A stretch of 64,000 bases of DNA from Micromonospora sp. WMMD1128. Lineage in GTDB: Bacteria; Actinomycetota; Actinomycetes; Mycobacteriales; Micromonosporaceae. The notes under the pieces were generated by a model. It saw nothing but the letters and a program-made list of their open reading frames with translations, ran no database searches and was not told where the DNA came from. Made by a program: the position numbers and the translations under genes. Shown here one piece after another: positions 29,094 to 39,479 of this stretch. Within the stretch, counting starts at the first letter, position 1; every line of letters starts with the position of its first letter. The stretch covers positions 558,001-622,000 of the forward strand of contig NZ_CP114902.1 of NCBI RefSeq assembly GCF_027497235.1, in the 5' to 3' direction.

Positions 29094-29148
29094 AAGGAGG
29101 GGCCCCCTTTTAACGCCTTTGGTAGAGGCGGGGCCCCTTATTAACACG
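29094..29148. repeat. GGGCCCC palindromic repeat, copy D
   Basis: Arms AGGGGCCCC (29098-29106) and GGGGCCCCT (29130-29138). The reverse complement of the loop includes CTCTACCAAAGGCGTTAA, close to copies A and B. It begins immediately after the oxidoreductase TGA and ends about 50 nt before the guaA promoter. Confidence 0.82.
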
Positions 29149-29198
29149 TTCCGGCCGCGACACCGCCGGGGCGCGTCCGCGCCGCCGGTGACTGTCGG

Positions 29199-29204
29199 TA
29201 GGCT
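29199..29204 (+). promoter_or_regulatory. -10 box of a leaderless guaA promoter
   Basis: TAGGCT followed by 8 nt and the guaA ATG, with no Shine-Dalgarno. Confidence 0.5.
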
Positions 29205-29212
29205 TTGCGCAC

Positions 29213-30769
<1,557 letters not shown>

Positions 30770-30776
30770 CGCCGGG

Positions 30777-31115
30777 TCACGCGGCCGGCGGCGGCCCGGC
30801 CTCCGGCCGAGGCCCCGTCCCCGGCGGGACCGGCGCGGTCGGCGGGACCGGCGGCCAACCGGGCGCGGTGCCCGGCGGGTGCGGCCAGGCGGGCGCGCCG
30901 GCCGGCTCCTCGGGCATCAGGAACCACATGATCGGGTACGCGAGCGCGGCCAACCCGCCGGTGAGCACCGTGGCAGTGGCGAAGACCACCCGCACCAGGG
31001 TGGGATCGAGGGCGAAGTAGCGGCCGACACCGCTTGCCACCCCGGCGATCATGCGGTCGCTCACCGGCCGGCGGAGTTGCTTGTACGGGGCCTGGGAAGG
31101 GTTCGTGTAGGTCAT
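30777..31115 (-). CDS. PspC domain membrane protein
   Basis: 112 aa. KQLRRPVSDRMIAGVASGVGRYFALDPTLVRVVF is a full PspC domain with one or two membrane helices (FATATVLTGGLAALAYPIMWFLMP), followed by a Pro/Gly/Ala-rich tail. PspC proteins take part in envelope stress responses. The ATG at 31115 is preferred since the domain begins at residue 12; upstream in-frame sequence looks non-coding. It converges with guaA, with 7 nt between the stops. Confidence 0.85.
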   Translation of the reverse strand: MTYTNPSQAPYKQLRRPVSDRMIAGVASGVGRYFALDPTLVRVVFATATVLTGGLAALAYPIMWFLMPEEPAGAPAWPHPPGTAPGWPPVPPTAPVPPGTGPRPEAGPPPAA

Positions 31116-31259
31116 GTGTCCACGGTCCCGCGCCGGTCGCCAGGCGACCTCGGTGACCGCCCGGACGCCTACCCTGATCCATCCCTGAGGCACCAGCAAT
31201 GTGTCAGGAATCTGACTCTTTTCGATGGAGGTAACCCGCTCCGGGGAGAATTTGCTTCC

Positions 31260-32207
31260 GTGACCACCTCGCTGGAGCCGCTACGCAGGATCGCGGCATA
31301 CGCAGTTTGTGCTGATTCAAACGGCCGAGTGTTGCTGGTCCGCGCATCGGAGCGCTCCGGCACCCCCGGCACCTGGTCGCTCCCCGGAGGCGCGGTCGAC
31401 CACGGTGAGGACCCCAAGCACACAGTTGTCCGGGAGACCGCGGCCGAGACCGGGCTCTCGGTCGCCGTCGCCGGCCTACAGGACGTGCTCGCCGACATGC
31501 GGGCGCTGCCCGAGCGGCGCATCACGATCCACACCGACCGCCTGCTCTACACCGTCTCGGTCCGCGGCGGGACGCTCACCGAGCGGATCGACCGTCCGAC
31601 CGACCTGGCCCGCTGGTTCACCCTCGACGAGGCCCGCGAGCTGCCGTTGCGGTCGTTCACCGCGCGTGCGCTGGGCCTGCCCACCTCCAGCCACGACGTC
31701 GTGCCGGAAGAGGTCCCGGAGTTCCCCTCGTTCTACGCCGTCCCCGGTCCGGACGGGCTGCACCGGGCGCAGCGCTTCGCCGCGTACGCGGTGGTGACCG
31801 ACCCGGAGGAGCGGGTGCTGCTGACCCGCGTCTCCGACGGTTATCCGGGTGCTGGCTGCTGGCACCTGCCCGGCGGCGGCACCGACTACGGCGAGCAGCC
31901 CGCCGCGGCGCTGATCCGGGAGTTGGTCGAGGAGACCGGGCAGACCGGCCGCCTGGTCGAGCTGCTCGGGGTGGCCAGCCACCGCGACGCCGCCTCGCTC
32001 GGTCCGGAGGGCTACCCGATCGACTGGCACGGCGTCCGCGCCTTCTACCGGGTGGTCGTCGACCAGCCCGCCCCGCCGACGGTGGCGGACGTCGGTGGCT
32101 CGACGTGCGAGGCCCGCTGGTTCCGCCGCGAGGAACTGGGCGCTCTCCCCACCGACCGCCTGACCGAGGTGACCGCCGAGGCAGTCCAGGCCGCCCACCT
32201 TCTCTAG
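31260..32207 (+). CDS. Double Nudix hydrolase
   Basis: 315 aa with two Nudix folds. Domain 1 (about 10-130) has GGAVDHGEDPKHTVVRETAA, where the REUxEExGU core reads RETAAETGL, losing one catalytic glutamate. Domain 2 (about 165-300) has GGGTDYGEQPAAALIRELVE with an intact core (RELVEETGQ). Nudix enzymes cleave nucleoside diphosphates linked to another moiety; the substrate cannot be read from sequence. GTG start after GGGGAG with an 11-nt gap, so the start is moderately certain. A broken copy of domain 2 follows immediately downstream. Confidence 0.82.
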   Translation: MTTSLEPLRRIAAYAVCADSNGRVLLVRASERSGTPGTWSLPGGAVDHGEDPKHTVVRETAAETGLSVAVAGLQDVLADMRALPERRITIHTDRLLYTVSVRGGTLTERIDRPTDLARWFTLDEARELPLRSFTARALGLPTSSHDVVPEEVPEFPSFYAVPGPDGLHRAQRFAAYAVVTDPEERVLLTRVSDGYPGAGCWHLPGGGTDYGEQPAAALIRELVEETGQTGRLVELLGVASHRDAASLGPEGYPIDWHGVRAFYRVVVDQPAPPTVADVGGSTCEARWFRREELGALPTDRLTEVTAEAVQAAHLL

Positions 32208-32235
32208 CCCTCTCACACCCCGTGGCCCCACTCTG

Positions 32236-32294
32236 CTGATCATGAGGTTGGCGGCGCGAAATGTCCGCCCCGCTGCCGCTAACCTCATGATCGA
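32236..32294. repeat. GATCATGAGGTT palindromic repeat
   Basis: Perfect 12-base arms GATCATGAGGTT (32238-32249) and AACCTCATGATC (32281-32292) with a 31-nt GC-rich interior. It sits between the double Nudix gene and its truncated duplicate. It does not resemble the GGGCCCC family. Confidence 0.8.
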
Positions 32295-32320
32295 CGAGGT
32301 GAGGCCCCGACCGCACCGGC

Positions 32321-32737
32321 CGTTACGGGCTGGTCACCGACCCGGACGACCGGGTGCTGCTGACGATGATCGCCGACGGGTACCCGGGCGCGGGGCGGTG
32401 GCACCTGCCCGGCGGCGGCACCGACCACGGGGAGCAGCCGGCCGCCGGGCTGCTCCGCGAGTTGGTCGAGGAGGCCGGGCAGCTGGGCCGGGTGGTCGAC
32501 CTGCTGGCCGTGGACAACCTGCATACCCCCGCCGCGCTGGGCCCCGAGGGCCGACCGTTGGACTGGCACGGCGTCCGGGTGATCTATCGGGTACGGGTGG
32601 ACGCGCCGACCGAGGCCGTGGTGACCGAGCTGGCCGGCGGCTCCACCGCCCGGGCCGCCTGGTTCTTTCGGGAGGAGGTCACCGCTCTGTCGATGACCGA
32701 CGTGGCCAGGCGAGCGACCGGGCAGCGGGTGAGCTGA
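32321..32737 (+). pseudogene. Truncated Nudix domain, duplicate of the upstream C-terminal domain
   Basis: From 32321 the translation (RYGLVTDPDDRVLLTMIADGYPG...) closely follows domain 2 of the gene at 31260, including an intact Nudix box (GGGTDHGEQPAAGLLRELVE with RELVEEAGQ). The homologous frame has no start codon before GTG 32354, and there is a TGA a few codons upstream of the homology, so the first beta strands are missing or untranslatable. The palindrome ends about 27 nt before the homology. It may be a remnant, or a shortened protein from 32354 (127 aa). Confidence 0.65.
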
Positions 32738-33008
32738 ACCGCTCGCCGAGCCGCTCTGGGCCACCTCCGGTACAGTCAGGAGTTGGGACGAGCCAAGGAA
32801 AATGGGCGTTGTGGCCCGAGATGGGAATGACTGAGCGGTTCGCGCGGTTATGGCAGTTATAAGTACCGCCGGCAGCTATCGCCAAGCCCTTGTCCCCTGT
32901 GCAATGGTGTACTCCGCAAATGGGCTGCCGGGCCCGAAAGGTCCGGCACGAGACAGCCGGACACCCGCCCCGACGTGGGCGGCCAGTCGATCCGGTGATG
33001 GAGGAAAC

Positions 33009-34049
33009 GTGCCGAGAGCCCCATGGCGCCGGCGTCGTACGACTGACAGTCCGCGCCCCGCAGGGCGTCGCTGGGCGGGCCGGTTGCGCCGCAGCAGCAC
33101 GTTCGCCCGCCAGGTGCTGCTGGTCCGGGTGGGCCGCCGGGACGGCCTGGCCGGTTCCAGGACCGACCTGGTCACCCCCGACCACCGCTACGCCGACCGC
33201 CAGCGCCGTCGCTACGGCCGGTTCGAGGCCGACCTCGAAGCGGTACGCCCGATCAGCTCGACGTTCGCCCCGGTCGCTGCGGTCGCTCCGCCCGAGCCGG
33301 TCGCTGCGCCCGAGCCGGTCGCTCCGCTCGCCCCGGTCGACGACGCTCCGGCGATGTCGATCCCGCTACTTCCGGGTGACCGCACCGCCGCTCGGCGGGC
33401 CAAGTTCGCGCTCGTCAACGCGTGCACCCTGAGCAGCCTGATGCTCGGCATGCTGGCCATCTTCCTGGCCATGCAGGGTGAGGTGCGGATCGCCGCGGTC
33501 TGCCTGATCGCGTGCGTCGCGTTCGACGGTCTCGACGGCGCGCTGGCCCGCAAGCTCGGCGTGGCCAGCCCGTTCGGCGCGCAGATGGACTCGCTCGCCG
33601 ACATGTGCTCGTTCGGCCTCGCCGCGCCGGTGGTGGTCTACGCCTCCCTCGCCGGTTCGGCGCCGCCGGCCGCCGCCGCGGTCGCCTGCGCCCTGGTCGC
33701 CTCGTGCGCGGCCATCCGGCTCGCCCGGTTCAACGTCTCGCCGAAGGACGGCCGCTTCTTCTGCGGCGTGCCGACCACCATGGCGGCGATGGTGCTCGCC
33801 CTGACCGTGGCGATCGGGCTCCCGGTCCCCGGCCTGGTGATGGTCGCCGGCGTGGCGTTGCTCGCCTTCGCCATGGTGTCCAGTTTCCCGTACGCCAAGC
33901 TGGCCCGGTTGGTGAAGCTGCCGCCGTGGCTCTGGCTCGCCCCGGTGGTCGGCGCGCTCGTCGACATCCGGCTCACCTTCGCGCTCGTGGTGGTGGGCTA
34001 CCTGGTCAGCGGCCCGCTGCTCTGGCTGCACCAGCGTCGCGCCGCCTGA
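33009..34049 (+). CDS. pssA: CDP-diacylglycerol-serine O-phosphatidyltransferase family (PssA)
   Basis: 346 aa. A basic, low-complexity N-terminal region (about 1-115) with short PEPVAAPEPVAPLAPV repeats precedes a CDP-alcohol phosphatidyltransferase domain with about six to eight membrane helices. The catalytic motif begins at D173 (DGLDGALAR, then G-x3-D-x3-D ending in DSLAD). It makes phosphatidylserine for decarboxylation by Psd, encoded convergently at 34118. The GTG at 33009 has GGAGG four bases upstream; the open frame further 5' is not supported. A possible -10 is TACAGT at 32771. Confidence 0.87.
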   Translation: MPRAPWRRRRTTDSPRPAGRRWAGRLRRSSTFARQVLLVRVGRRDGLAGSRTDLVTPDHRYADRQRRRYGRFEADLEAVRPISSTFAPVAAVAPPEPVAAPEPVAPLAPVDDAPAMSIPLLPGDRTAARRAKFALVNACTLSSLMLGMLAIFLAMQGEVRIAAVCLIACVAFDGLDGALARKLGVASPFGAQMDSLADMCSFGLAAPVVVYASLAGSAPPAAAAVACALVASCAAIRLARFNVSPKDGRFFCGVPTTMAAMVLALTVAIGLPVPGLVMVAGVALLAFAMVSSFPYAKLARLVKLPPWLWLAPVVGALVDIRLTFALVVVGYLVSGPLLWLHQRRAA

Positions 34050-34065
34050 GGCAGCACGTACGACA

Positions 34066-34103
34066 GGAAAAGGGCGCCGCTCGCACGAGCGGCGCCCTTT
34101 TCC
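34066..34103. terminator. Bidirectional terminator between pssA and psd
   Basis: Perfect arms GGAAAAGGGCGCCGCTCG (34066-34083) and CGAGCGGCGCCCTTTTCC (34086-34103) with A and T runs at the two ends, so it can end transcription from both convergent genes. Confidence 0.9.
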
Positions 34104-34117
34104 CGCTTGTCCGGTGG

Positions 34118-35365
34118 TCAGCGCCAGCGGGCGATGACGGTGGCCCCGCCGACCACCTTGTCGCCCGGGCCGACCAGCGGTTCCGCCGCGTCGGCCGGCA
34201 GGTAGACGTCGGTACGCGAGCCGAACCGGATCAGCCCGAAGCGTTCACCCTTCGCGAGTAGTGAGCCGACCGGCGCCCGCTGCACGATCCGGCGGGCGAT
34301 CAGCCCGGTGCGCTGGGCCACCACCACCGTGCCGTGGTCGGTGTCCAACACCGTGTACGCCGCCACGTTGTGTTCGGCGTCCGGCTTCATCGCGTTGACG
34401 AAGCCGCCGTCGGCGACGAAGTAGTCGACCACCTTGCCGGCCACCGGAGTGCGGTTGACGTGCACGTCCAGCACCGACAGGAAGACCGCGATCCGCAGCC
34501 ACTCGCCGTCGCCGAAGCGCTCGTCGGTGAGCCGCTGCACGGACAGGACCTGGCCGTCCGCCGAGGCGACCACGGCCGACGGGTCCTCCGGGACGTCCCG
34601 CTCCGGGTCCCGGAAGAACGCGGCCACCGGTGCCGTGGCGAGCGCCGGCAGCAGCCAGAGCCGGGACTTCGGCCGGGCGGCCCGGGCCAGGGCGGCCAGG
34701 CCGAGCGTGATGCCGGCGGCGGCCACCCCGTTGGAGTCGATGTGCATCCGGCGGGTCAACGGCACGCTCGACGGCCGGTACGCCGGCGAGAGCGAGGCGG
34801 CAAGCAGGGCCGGCGCCGGGGTGAAACGGAGATGGTGTACGCGTACCGGCGGGGAGTTGCGCAGCACCACGTCGGTGCGGACGCCGTGCAGCACGCCCTG
34901 CCGATCCAGCTCCGGGCCGGCGCCCTCGGTGCGGAACAGCGGCGCGGCGACACTGAGCACCGCGCCCTCGGCCAGGTATTTGGTGAGCCCGTCCACCGCG
35001 GCGCGGGCCTCCTCGGCGGTGCCGGTGAACGGCTCGGCGACGATCACCACCGCCGCCGCGTCCGCCTCGGCGAGCGTGTCGACCACGCGTACCCGGTCGG
35101 CGACCCAGCGACCCTGGGCCGTCACGTGCTCCCGCAGCGCCACCGCCGCGGCGCCCTCCGCCGGCGCGACCACCAGGCGGTCGCCCGGGAGCAGCGCCTC
35201 GATCGCCGCGGCCAGCACCGCGGACTCCGGGGTCGCGCCGACCAGCAGGCCGGCCTTCGGGTCGTTACGCCGGGCGAACTCGGCGACGAGCGTACGGGCG
35301 GCGCGCTCGCCGAGGCGGACCGCACCGGACGGGCCGGTGACGCGCACGGCGGGGGACTGGGTCAT
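34118..35365 (-). CDS. psd: Phosphatidylserine decarboxylase with extra N-terminal domain
   Basis: Converts phosphatidylserine to phosphatidylethanolamine. Residues about 205-415 form the Psd domain: a membrane-associated stretch, FFRDPERDVP, FLSVLDVHVNRTPVAGKV, and the self-cleavage site at S383 in RFGSRTDV, which yields the pyruvoyl group. Residues 1-200 look like a Rossmann-type methyltransferase-like fold (AGLLVGATPESAVLAAAI; VVIVAEPFTG) not present in standard short Psd enzymes of about 210-240 aa. CAGGAG lies about 10 nt before the ATG. On the minus strand TGTGAC, 17 nt, TATGCT (35529-35501) is a plausible promoter. Confidence 0.88.
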   Translation of the reverse strand: MTQSPAVRVTGPSGAVRLGERAARTLVAEFARRNDPKAGLLVGATPESAVLAAAIEALLPGDRLVVAPAEGAAAVALREHVTAQGRWVADRVRVVDTLAEADAAAVVIVAEPFTGTAEEARAAVDGLTKYLAEGAVLSVAAPLFRTEGAGPELDRQGVLHGVRTDVVLRNSPPVRVHHLRFTPAPALLAASLSPAYRPSSVPLTRRMHIDSNGVAAAGITLGLAALARAARPKSRLWLLPALATAPVAAFFRDPERDVPEDPSAVVASADGQVLSVQRLTDERFGDGEWLRIAVFLSVLDVHVNRTPVAGKVVDYFVADGGFVNAMKPDAEHNVAAYTVLDTDHGTVVVAQRTGLIARRIVQRAPVGSLLAKGERFGLIRFGSRTDVYLPADAAEPLVGPGDKVVGGATVIARWR

Positions 35366-35538
35366 GTCGGGCGAGCTCCTGACGAGGTAGGGACGGGCGT
35401 GGAGGCTTCGGCGACCCGACCGGCCGACCGGTGGGACCGGGAGCGCCCGGCGTGGTCGGGTGGCTCGGACCGGACGACGAAGGCGAGATCTCCCTCAGCC
35501 AGCATAGGCCGCGTTTTCGCGCCGTCACATCGGCGCGG

Positions 35539-36138
35539 TCAGACCGGCCGCCCGCCGGAGTCGTGTGGTTCGTCGTTCTCCTGGCGTACCGGTGGCAGCT
35601 CGCGGGTGGCCGGTCCGCGCGAGCCCTCGGACTCGACGGTGGACAGTTCCTCGGTCGCCGGTTCGGCCGGTGACCGGACCGGATCGTCGTCGGCCGGCCG
35701 GTCCACCCGCGCCGGTGCCGGCTCGTCGGTCACCGCGCTGGTGGCCCACTCGTCGGCGTCGGCGGGGGCCGGGACGGCGCCGGTCGGGCTGCCGTCGCGG
35801 TACGGCGCGGCCACGGTCGTCTCCGGCCCGGCCGGCTGGTCGGACCGTTCCGGCTGCCCGGGTCGGGTGGCCTGGTCCGGCGGGGCCGCCTGATCCGCCG
35901 CGGCCACATGGTCCGGCTGCCCCGGCGAGGCGGGCGGGGCCGGTTGTTCCGGGCCGCGGACCGAGCGCAGCGCGCCGACCAGGCCGAGCAACCCGATCAC
36001 GACAAGCCCACCGGCCAGGAACCAGCCGACCGGGGGCACCGCCAGTCCGAGGATCCGGGCCAACAGCCACCACAGGGCGAGCCCCAGGAAGATGAGGCCG
36101 AACGCGAACGACACGAGGTCCGTGCGGTGGGCCTTCAT
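35539..36138 (-). CDS. Hypothetical membrane protein with acidic Pro-rich tail
   Basis: 199 aa. Two N-terminal transmembrane helices (about 9-31 FAFGLIFLGLALWWLLARIL and 39-57 FLAGGLVVIGLLGLVGAL) followed by about 140 residues rich in Pro, Ala, Asp and Glu, probably disordered and cytoplasmic. Its ATG overlaps the stop of the upstream PspC protein by four bases, so the two are translationally coupled. It may be an accessory of the envelope-stress cluster. I do not recognise the family. Confidence 0.75.
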   Translation of the reverse strand: MKAHRTDLVSFAFGLIFLGLALWWLLARILGLAVPPVGWFLAGGLVVIGLLGLVGALRSVRGPEQPAPPASPGQPDHVAAADQAAPPDQATRPGQPERSDQPAGPETTVAAPYRDGSPTGAVPAPADADEWATSAVTDEPAPARVDRPADDDPVRSPAEPATEELSTVESEGSRGPATRELPPVRQENDEPHDSGGRPV

Positions 36139-38051
36139 CGGGTCACCTCCAGGTTTCCGGCGTTCACGTGGACGTAGAGCCGGAGCGTGCCCCCGCCGGG
36201 GCCGTCCGCGCCGGCATCGGTGCTCTCCCAGAGCCGGCCGTTGAGCCCACTGGTGTGCCGGCCGAAGACGGAGGCGTCACCCGCGTTGACGTCGGCCACC
36301 GTGGTCACGTCCACGTTCGGCGGCACGACCACTGTGGCCTTGCCGAAGTTCACCGCGACCGTCACCTGGGTGTCCTGCTTGTCGAAGTCGATCGCCCGCA
36401 GGTCGAGCACGGCGTCGCCGAAGTTGTTCTCGTACCGGTCGGCCAGGTCGTTGCGGTCGGACGGCGCCCAGGTGACGTTGCCGTCGATGCCCCGGACCCG
36501 GTCGTAGGACTCGGCGACGGTGGCGACGCCGAGCGCCGCCCCGGCCACCAGACCGAGGGCGATCAGCCAGCGGGCCCGGCCGAACCAGGTGCCCACGAGC
36601 AGTCCGAGGCCGATGGTGGCAAGCGTCGCGGCGAAGTAGCCGGCGGCGCCGACCGGAAACACGTCCATCAGGTCGAGCATCGCCACCAGGCCCAGCGCCA
36701 GGAAGATCAGCGAGAAGGTGATCGCACCGAGCGGGGAACGTTCCTTCGGCCTTTTCGGCGGGCGGGGGGGACGGGCCGGCGCCGGGGCGGGAGGCGAGCC
36801 GGCGTACGGACCGTGCGGAGCGAACGGCGGTCGGTAGCCGCCCGGCGGCGGCGCGCCGGTCGGCGCGGTGACCGGCTCGCCCACCGGGGCGCCTGCGGTC
36901 GGGGGGGCGGGCCACGCCGCGCCGGAGGTCGGCCACGCGCCGGTGTCCCCGGCCGTCCCGGGCAGCGCGGCGGTCACCGGCCCGGACCGCGTCGGCCGGG
37001 TGCTCGCCGCGGCCGGCCAGCCCGGAGCGGACAGCGGCGTGGCCGGATAGCCGGGCTCGACGCGGGTGGCCGGATAGCCGGGTTCGACGCGGGTGGCCGG
37101 GTAGCCGGGTTCGACGCGCGTGGCCGGGTCGGCGGGGGCGGTGGGCGGGGGCGGGTAGCCCGGCTCGATGTGCCCGGCGGGGTGGTCGGATTCGGCCCGG
37201 GTGGGAGTGGCGCCCCGGTAGGCCGGATCGGAGCTGACGACGGGCGGGGAGCCGATTCCATCCTCGGCCCGGCCGGCGGGCCAACCCGGCGACGCGGATC
37301 CGGCCGGTTCGCCGGGCCGAGCCGGGGTGGCCGGCCCGGCCGGTGCCGCGTACCCGGCGGACCCGCCGGTCCACGGCGCCCCCGGCCCGGCCGGCGGACC
37401 GACCCAGGACGCGGTGCCAGGCCCGGTCGCCGGCGGCGGCCAGGCGCCCGGCGGCACCGGACCCGGCGGCTGGCCGGGCGCGCCGGTGCGGAAGGCGGGT
37501 CCGCGCTGGTCGCGGTTGAGCATCAGCGCGCCACCGATCAGGATCACCGCGCCGAGCAGGATGGCCCGGAATCCGTCGGTGACGACGTAGCCGAAGCCGA
37601 CCGCGACCACGATGCCGAGGACGATCACGGTGACCGGGGACATGCTGGAGCGACCCCGACCGAGCATCGACTCCACCGGGGATGCGGTGTCCCCCTCGCC
37701 GGGGATGATCAGCCAGGCGGCGACGTAGACGAAGATGCCGATGCCACCGAAGAAACCGAGCACGGCCAGGAGGACGCGCCACAGCACCGGGTCGGTGTTC
37801 GTGGCCCGGCCGATGGCCGCGCACACCCCGGCCAGGTAGCGACCCTCCCGGGGACGGACCAGACCGTACCGGGTGGTGAAGCCGGCGGCGCCGGGCGGTG
37901 GGGCGTACCCGCCCGGTGGTGGGTCGGCGAACGGCGTGTCGCCGCCGGGCGGTGGCCCGGCGTCGGCGGCGGGTGCCGGCCCCGGCGGGGGCGGTGGATC
38001 GCCCGGTGCTGCCGCCCAGTGGCGGCGCGAATGGGCAGCGTCCTCGGTCAT
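36135..38051 (-). CDS. Multi-domain PspC membrane protein with C-terminal adhesin-like domain
   Basis: 638 aa. A Pro/Gly-rich N-terminus (1-55), a PspC domain (about 60-120: TTRYGLVRPREGRYLAGVCAAIG), two helices, a very long Pro/Gly/Ala linker (about 185-430) with a tandem VEPGYPATR repeat, four further helices (about 440-520), and a C-terminal beta-rich domain (KATVVVPPNVDVTTVADVNAGDASVFG) like the toastrack domains of LiaF/DUF2154 proteins. It is likely a membrane stress sensor or modulator for the divergent kinase-regulator pair. Confidence 0.82.
   Translation of the reverse strand: MTEDAAHSRRHWAAAPGDPPPPPGPAPAADAGPPPGGDTPFADPPPGGYAPPPGAAGFTTRYGLVRPREGRYLAGVCAAIGRATNTDPVLWRVLLAVLGFFGGIGIFVYVAAWLIIPGEGDTASPVESMLGRGRSSMSPVTVIVLGIVVAVGFGYVVTDGFRAILLGAVILIGGALMLNRDQRGPAFRTGAPGQPPGPVPPGAWPPPATGPGTASWVGPPAGPGAPWTGGSAGYAAPAGPATPARPGEPAGSASPGWPAGRAEDGIGSPPVVSSDPAYRGATPTRAESDHPAGHIEPGYPPPPTAPADPATRVEPGYPATRVEPGYPATRVEPGYPATPLSAPGWPAAASTRPTRSGPVTAALPGTAGDTGAWPTSGAAWPAPPTAGAPVGEPVTAPTGAPPPGGYRPPFAPHGPYAGSPPAPAPARPPRPPKRPKERSPLGAITFSLIFLALGLVAMLDLMDVFPVGAAGYFAATLATIGLGLLVGTWFGRARWLIALGLVAGAALGVATVAESYDRVRGIDGNVTWAPSDRNDLADRYENNFGDAVLDLRAIDFDKQDTQVTVAVNFGKATVVVPPNVDVTTVADVNAGDASVFGRHTSGLNGRLWESTDAGADGPGGGTLRLYVHVNAGNLEVTR
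37039..37130 (-). repeat. 27-bp tandem repeat within the PspC gene
   Basis: Units at 37039, 37066, 37093 and a partial one at 37120, period 27, each encoding nine residues (VEPGYPATR on the minus strand). It keeps frame and lies in the disordered linker, so copy number may vary between strains. Confidence 0.8.
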
Positions 38052-38171
38052 GCCTTCGATACTGCTGCCCCGGCCGCCCGGACGACCTCAGGACCCGACC
38101 CTGACCCCACCCTGAGATCCGGCGGCGGCGAATGTCCGGGGCGTCCCCGTGGTCCGGGGCGTTCCCGCCGT

Positions 38172-39479
38172 GTGACGATCGGAGCGTCGGCCGCCGCCGG
38201 CATCTCCGCGCCGACCCGGGAGTTTCCGATCAGCAGCACCGTCACGCCGCATCCCCCGCGTCTCTACCGGGCCACCGAGCACCGGTTGGGCGCCGGGGTG
38301 GCCGCCGGCATCGCCGACCACCTGGGCATCCCGGTGCTCCGGGTACGGGTGGCGTTCATGGTGCTGCTCGGGCTGAGCGGGCTCGGGTTGCTGCTCTACG
38401 CGGCCTTCTGGGCGGTGGTCCCGCCCCGGCCCGGCGACACCGCCGCCCCGCCCCGCCGCGACCTCAACCAGCTGCTGCCGTTCGTGGCGATCGGGCTGGG
38501 CGTCCTGCTGCTCCAGGTGGTCGCGTTCGACTCGGTCGGCGCGGCCGGCACCGCCGGATGGCTGGTTGCGATCATCGCGGTGGGCGCCGGCGTGATCTGG
38601 CACCAGTCCGGCCCGGAGCGACGCCGGCAGTGGGGCGACTCCGCGGTGCCCTGGTTGGGCGCGGTGGTGGAGGAGAGCGACCGCCGGGCGTTCGTGCTCC
38701 GCTTCATCGGCGGTGGGGTGCTCGTCGCGGTCGGGATCATCGGCGTGGCCGCGGTCTACTCGCCGGCGCAGAACTTCGACGCGGTGCTCAACGGCGTCAT
38801 CTTCGCACTGGTCGGGCTGGCCGGGGTGGGTGTGGTCACCGGCCCGGTGCTCTGGCGCACCTGGAACCAGCTGCGGTCGGAGCGGGAGGGCCGCATCCGT
38901 GAGCAGGAGCGGGCCGAGCTGGCCGCCATGGTGCACGACCAGGTGCTGCACACGCTCGCGCTGATCCAGCGCAACGCCAGTGACGTCAAGACGGTGCAGC
39001 GGTTGGCCCGGGGCCAGGAGCGCTCGCTGCGCAACTGGCTCTACAAGCCGACCGCCTCGCCGACGGAGCGCTTCGCGGCCGCGCTGGAGCAGGCTGCCGC
39101 AGAGGTGGAGGACACGTTCGCGATCACGGTCGAGGCGGTGGTGGTCGGCGACCGGGAGACGGACGAGCGGGTCGGCGCGCTCGTCGCCGCCGCCCGGGAG
39201 GCGCTCGTCAACGCGGCCCGGCACGCCGGGGTGCAGACCGTGTCGCTCTATGCCGAGGTGGAGCCGGAGCAGGTGAGCGTGTTCGTCCGGGACCGGGGGA
39301 AGGGCTTCGACCCGGATACGGTGGAGAATCACCGGCACGGCGTCAGCGGTTCGATCATCGGACGGATGAAGCGGCACGGTGGCCGGGCGGAGATCCGGTC
39401 CGAGCCGGGAGAAGGGACCGAGGTCCGGCTGATCCTGCCGATCAGCGGCTCCGGCGCCACGGCGGAAAGGGACAGATGA
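38172..39479 (+). CDS. Sensor histidine kinase with N-terminal PspC domain
   Basis: 435 aa. A PspC domain (about 28-85: RLYRATEHRLGAGVAAGIADHLG), about four further membrane helices, then a HisKA_3-type dimerisation helix with the phosphorylated H255 in MVHDQVLHTL and an HATPase domain: N-box EALVNAARHAG, DRGKGFDPDT and GRMKRHGGRAEIRSEPGEG. It is the partner of the response regulator that overlaps its stop (ATGA). GTG 38172 is the only plausible start; the frame stays open upstream antisense to the divergent gene. It probably senses membrane stress. Confidence 0.88.
   Translation: MTIGASAAAGISAPTREFPISSTVTPHPPRLYRATEHRLGAGVAAGIADHLGIPVLRVRVAFMVLLGLSGLGLLLYAAFWAVVPPRPGDTAAPPRRDLNQLLPFVAIGLGVLLLQVVAFDSVGAAGTAGWLVAIIAVGAGVIWHQSGPERRRQWGDSAVPWLGAVVEESDRRAFVLRFIGGGVLVAVGIIGVAAVYSPAQNFDAVLNGVIFALVGLAGVGVVTGPVLWRTWNQLRSEREGRIREQERAELAAMVHDQVLHTLALIQRNASDVKTVQRLARGQERSLRNWLYKPTASPTERFAAALEQAAAEVEDTFAITVEAVVVGDRETDERVGALVAAAREALVNAARHAGVQTVSLYAEVEPEQVSVFVRDRGKGFDPDTVENHRHGVSGSIIGRMKRHGGRAEIRSEPGEGTEVRLILPISGSGATAERDR

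Noticed and set aside
37039..37130. CRISPR or mobile repeat
   Set aside because: The 27-bp units are contiguous, in frame and encode a low-complexity protein repeat.
36168..38171. 700-residue N-terminal extension of the histidine kinase
   Set aside because: It is antisense to the PspC gene, with Arg/Gly-rich composition. The kinase homology starts after GTG 38172.
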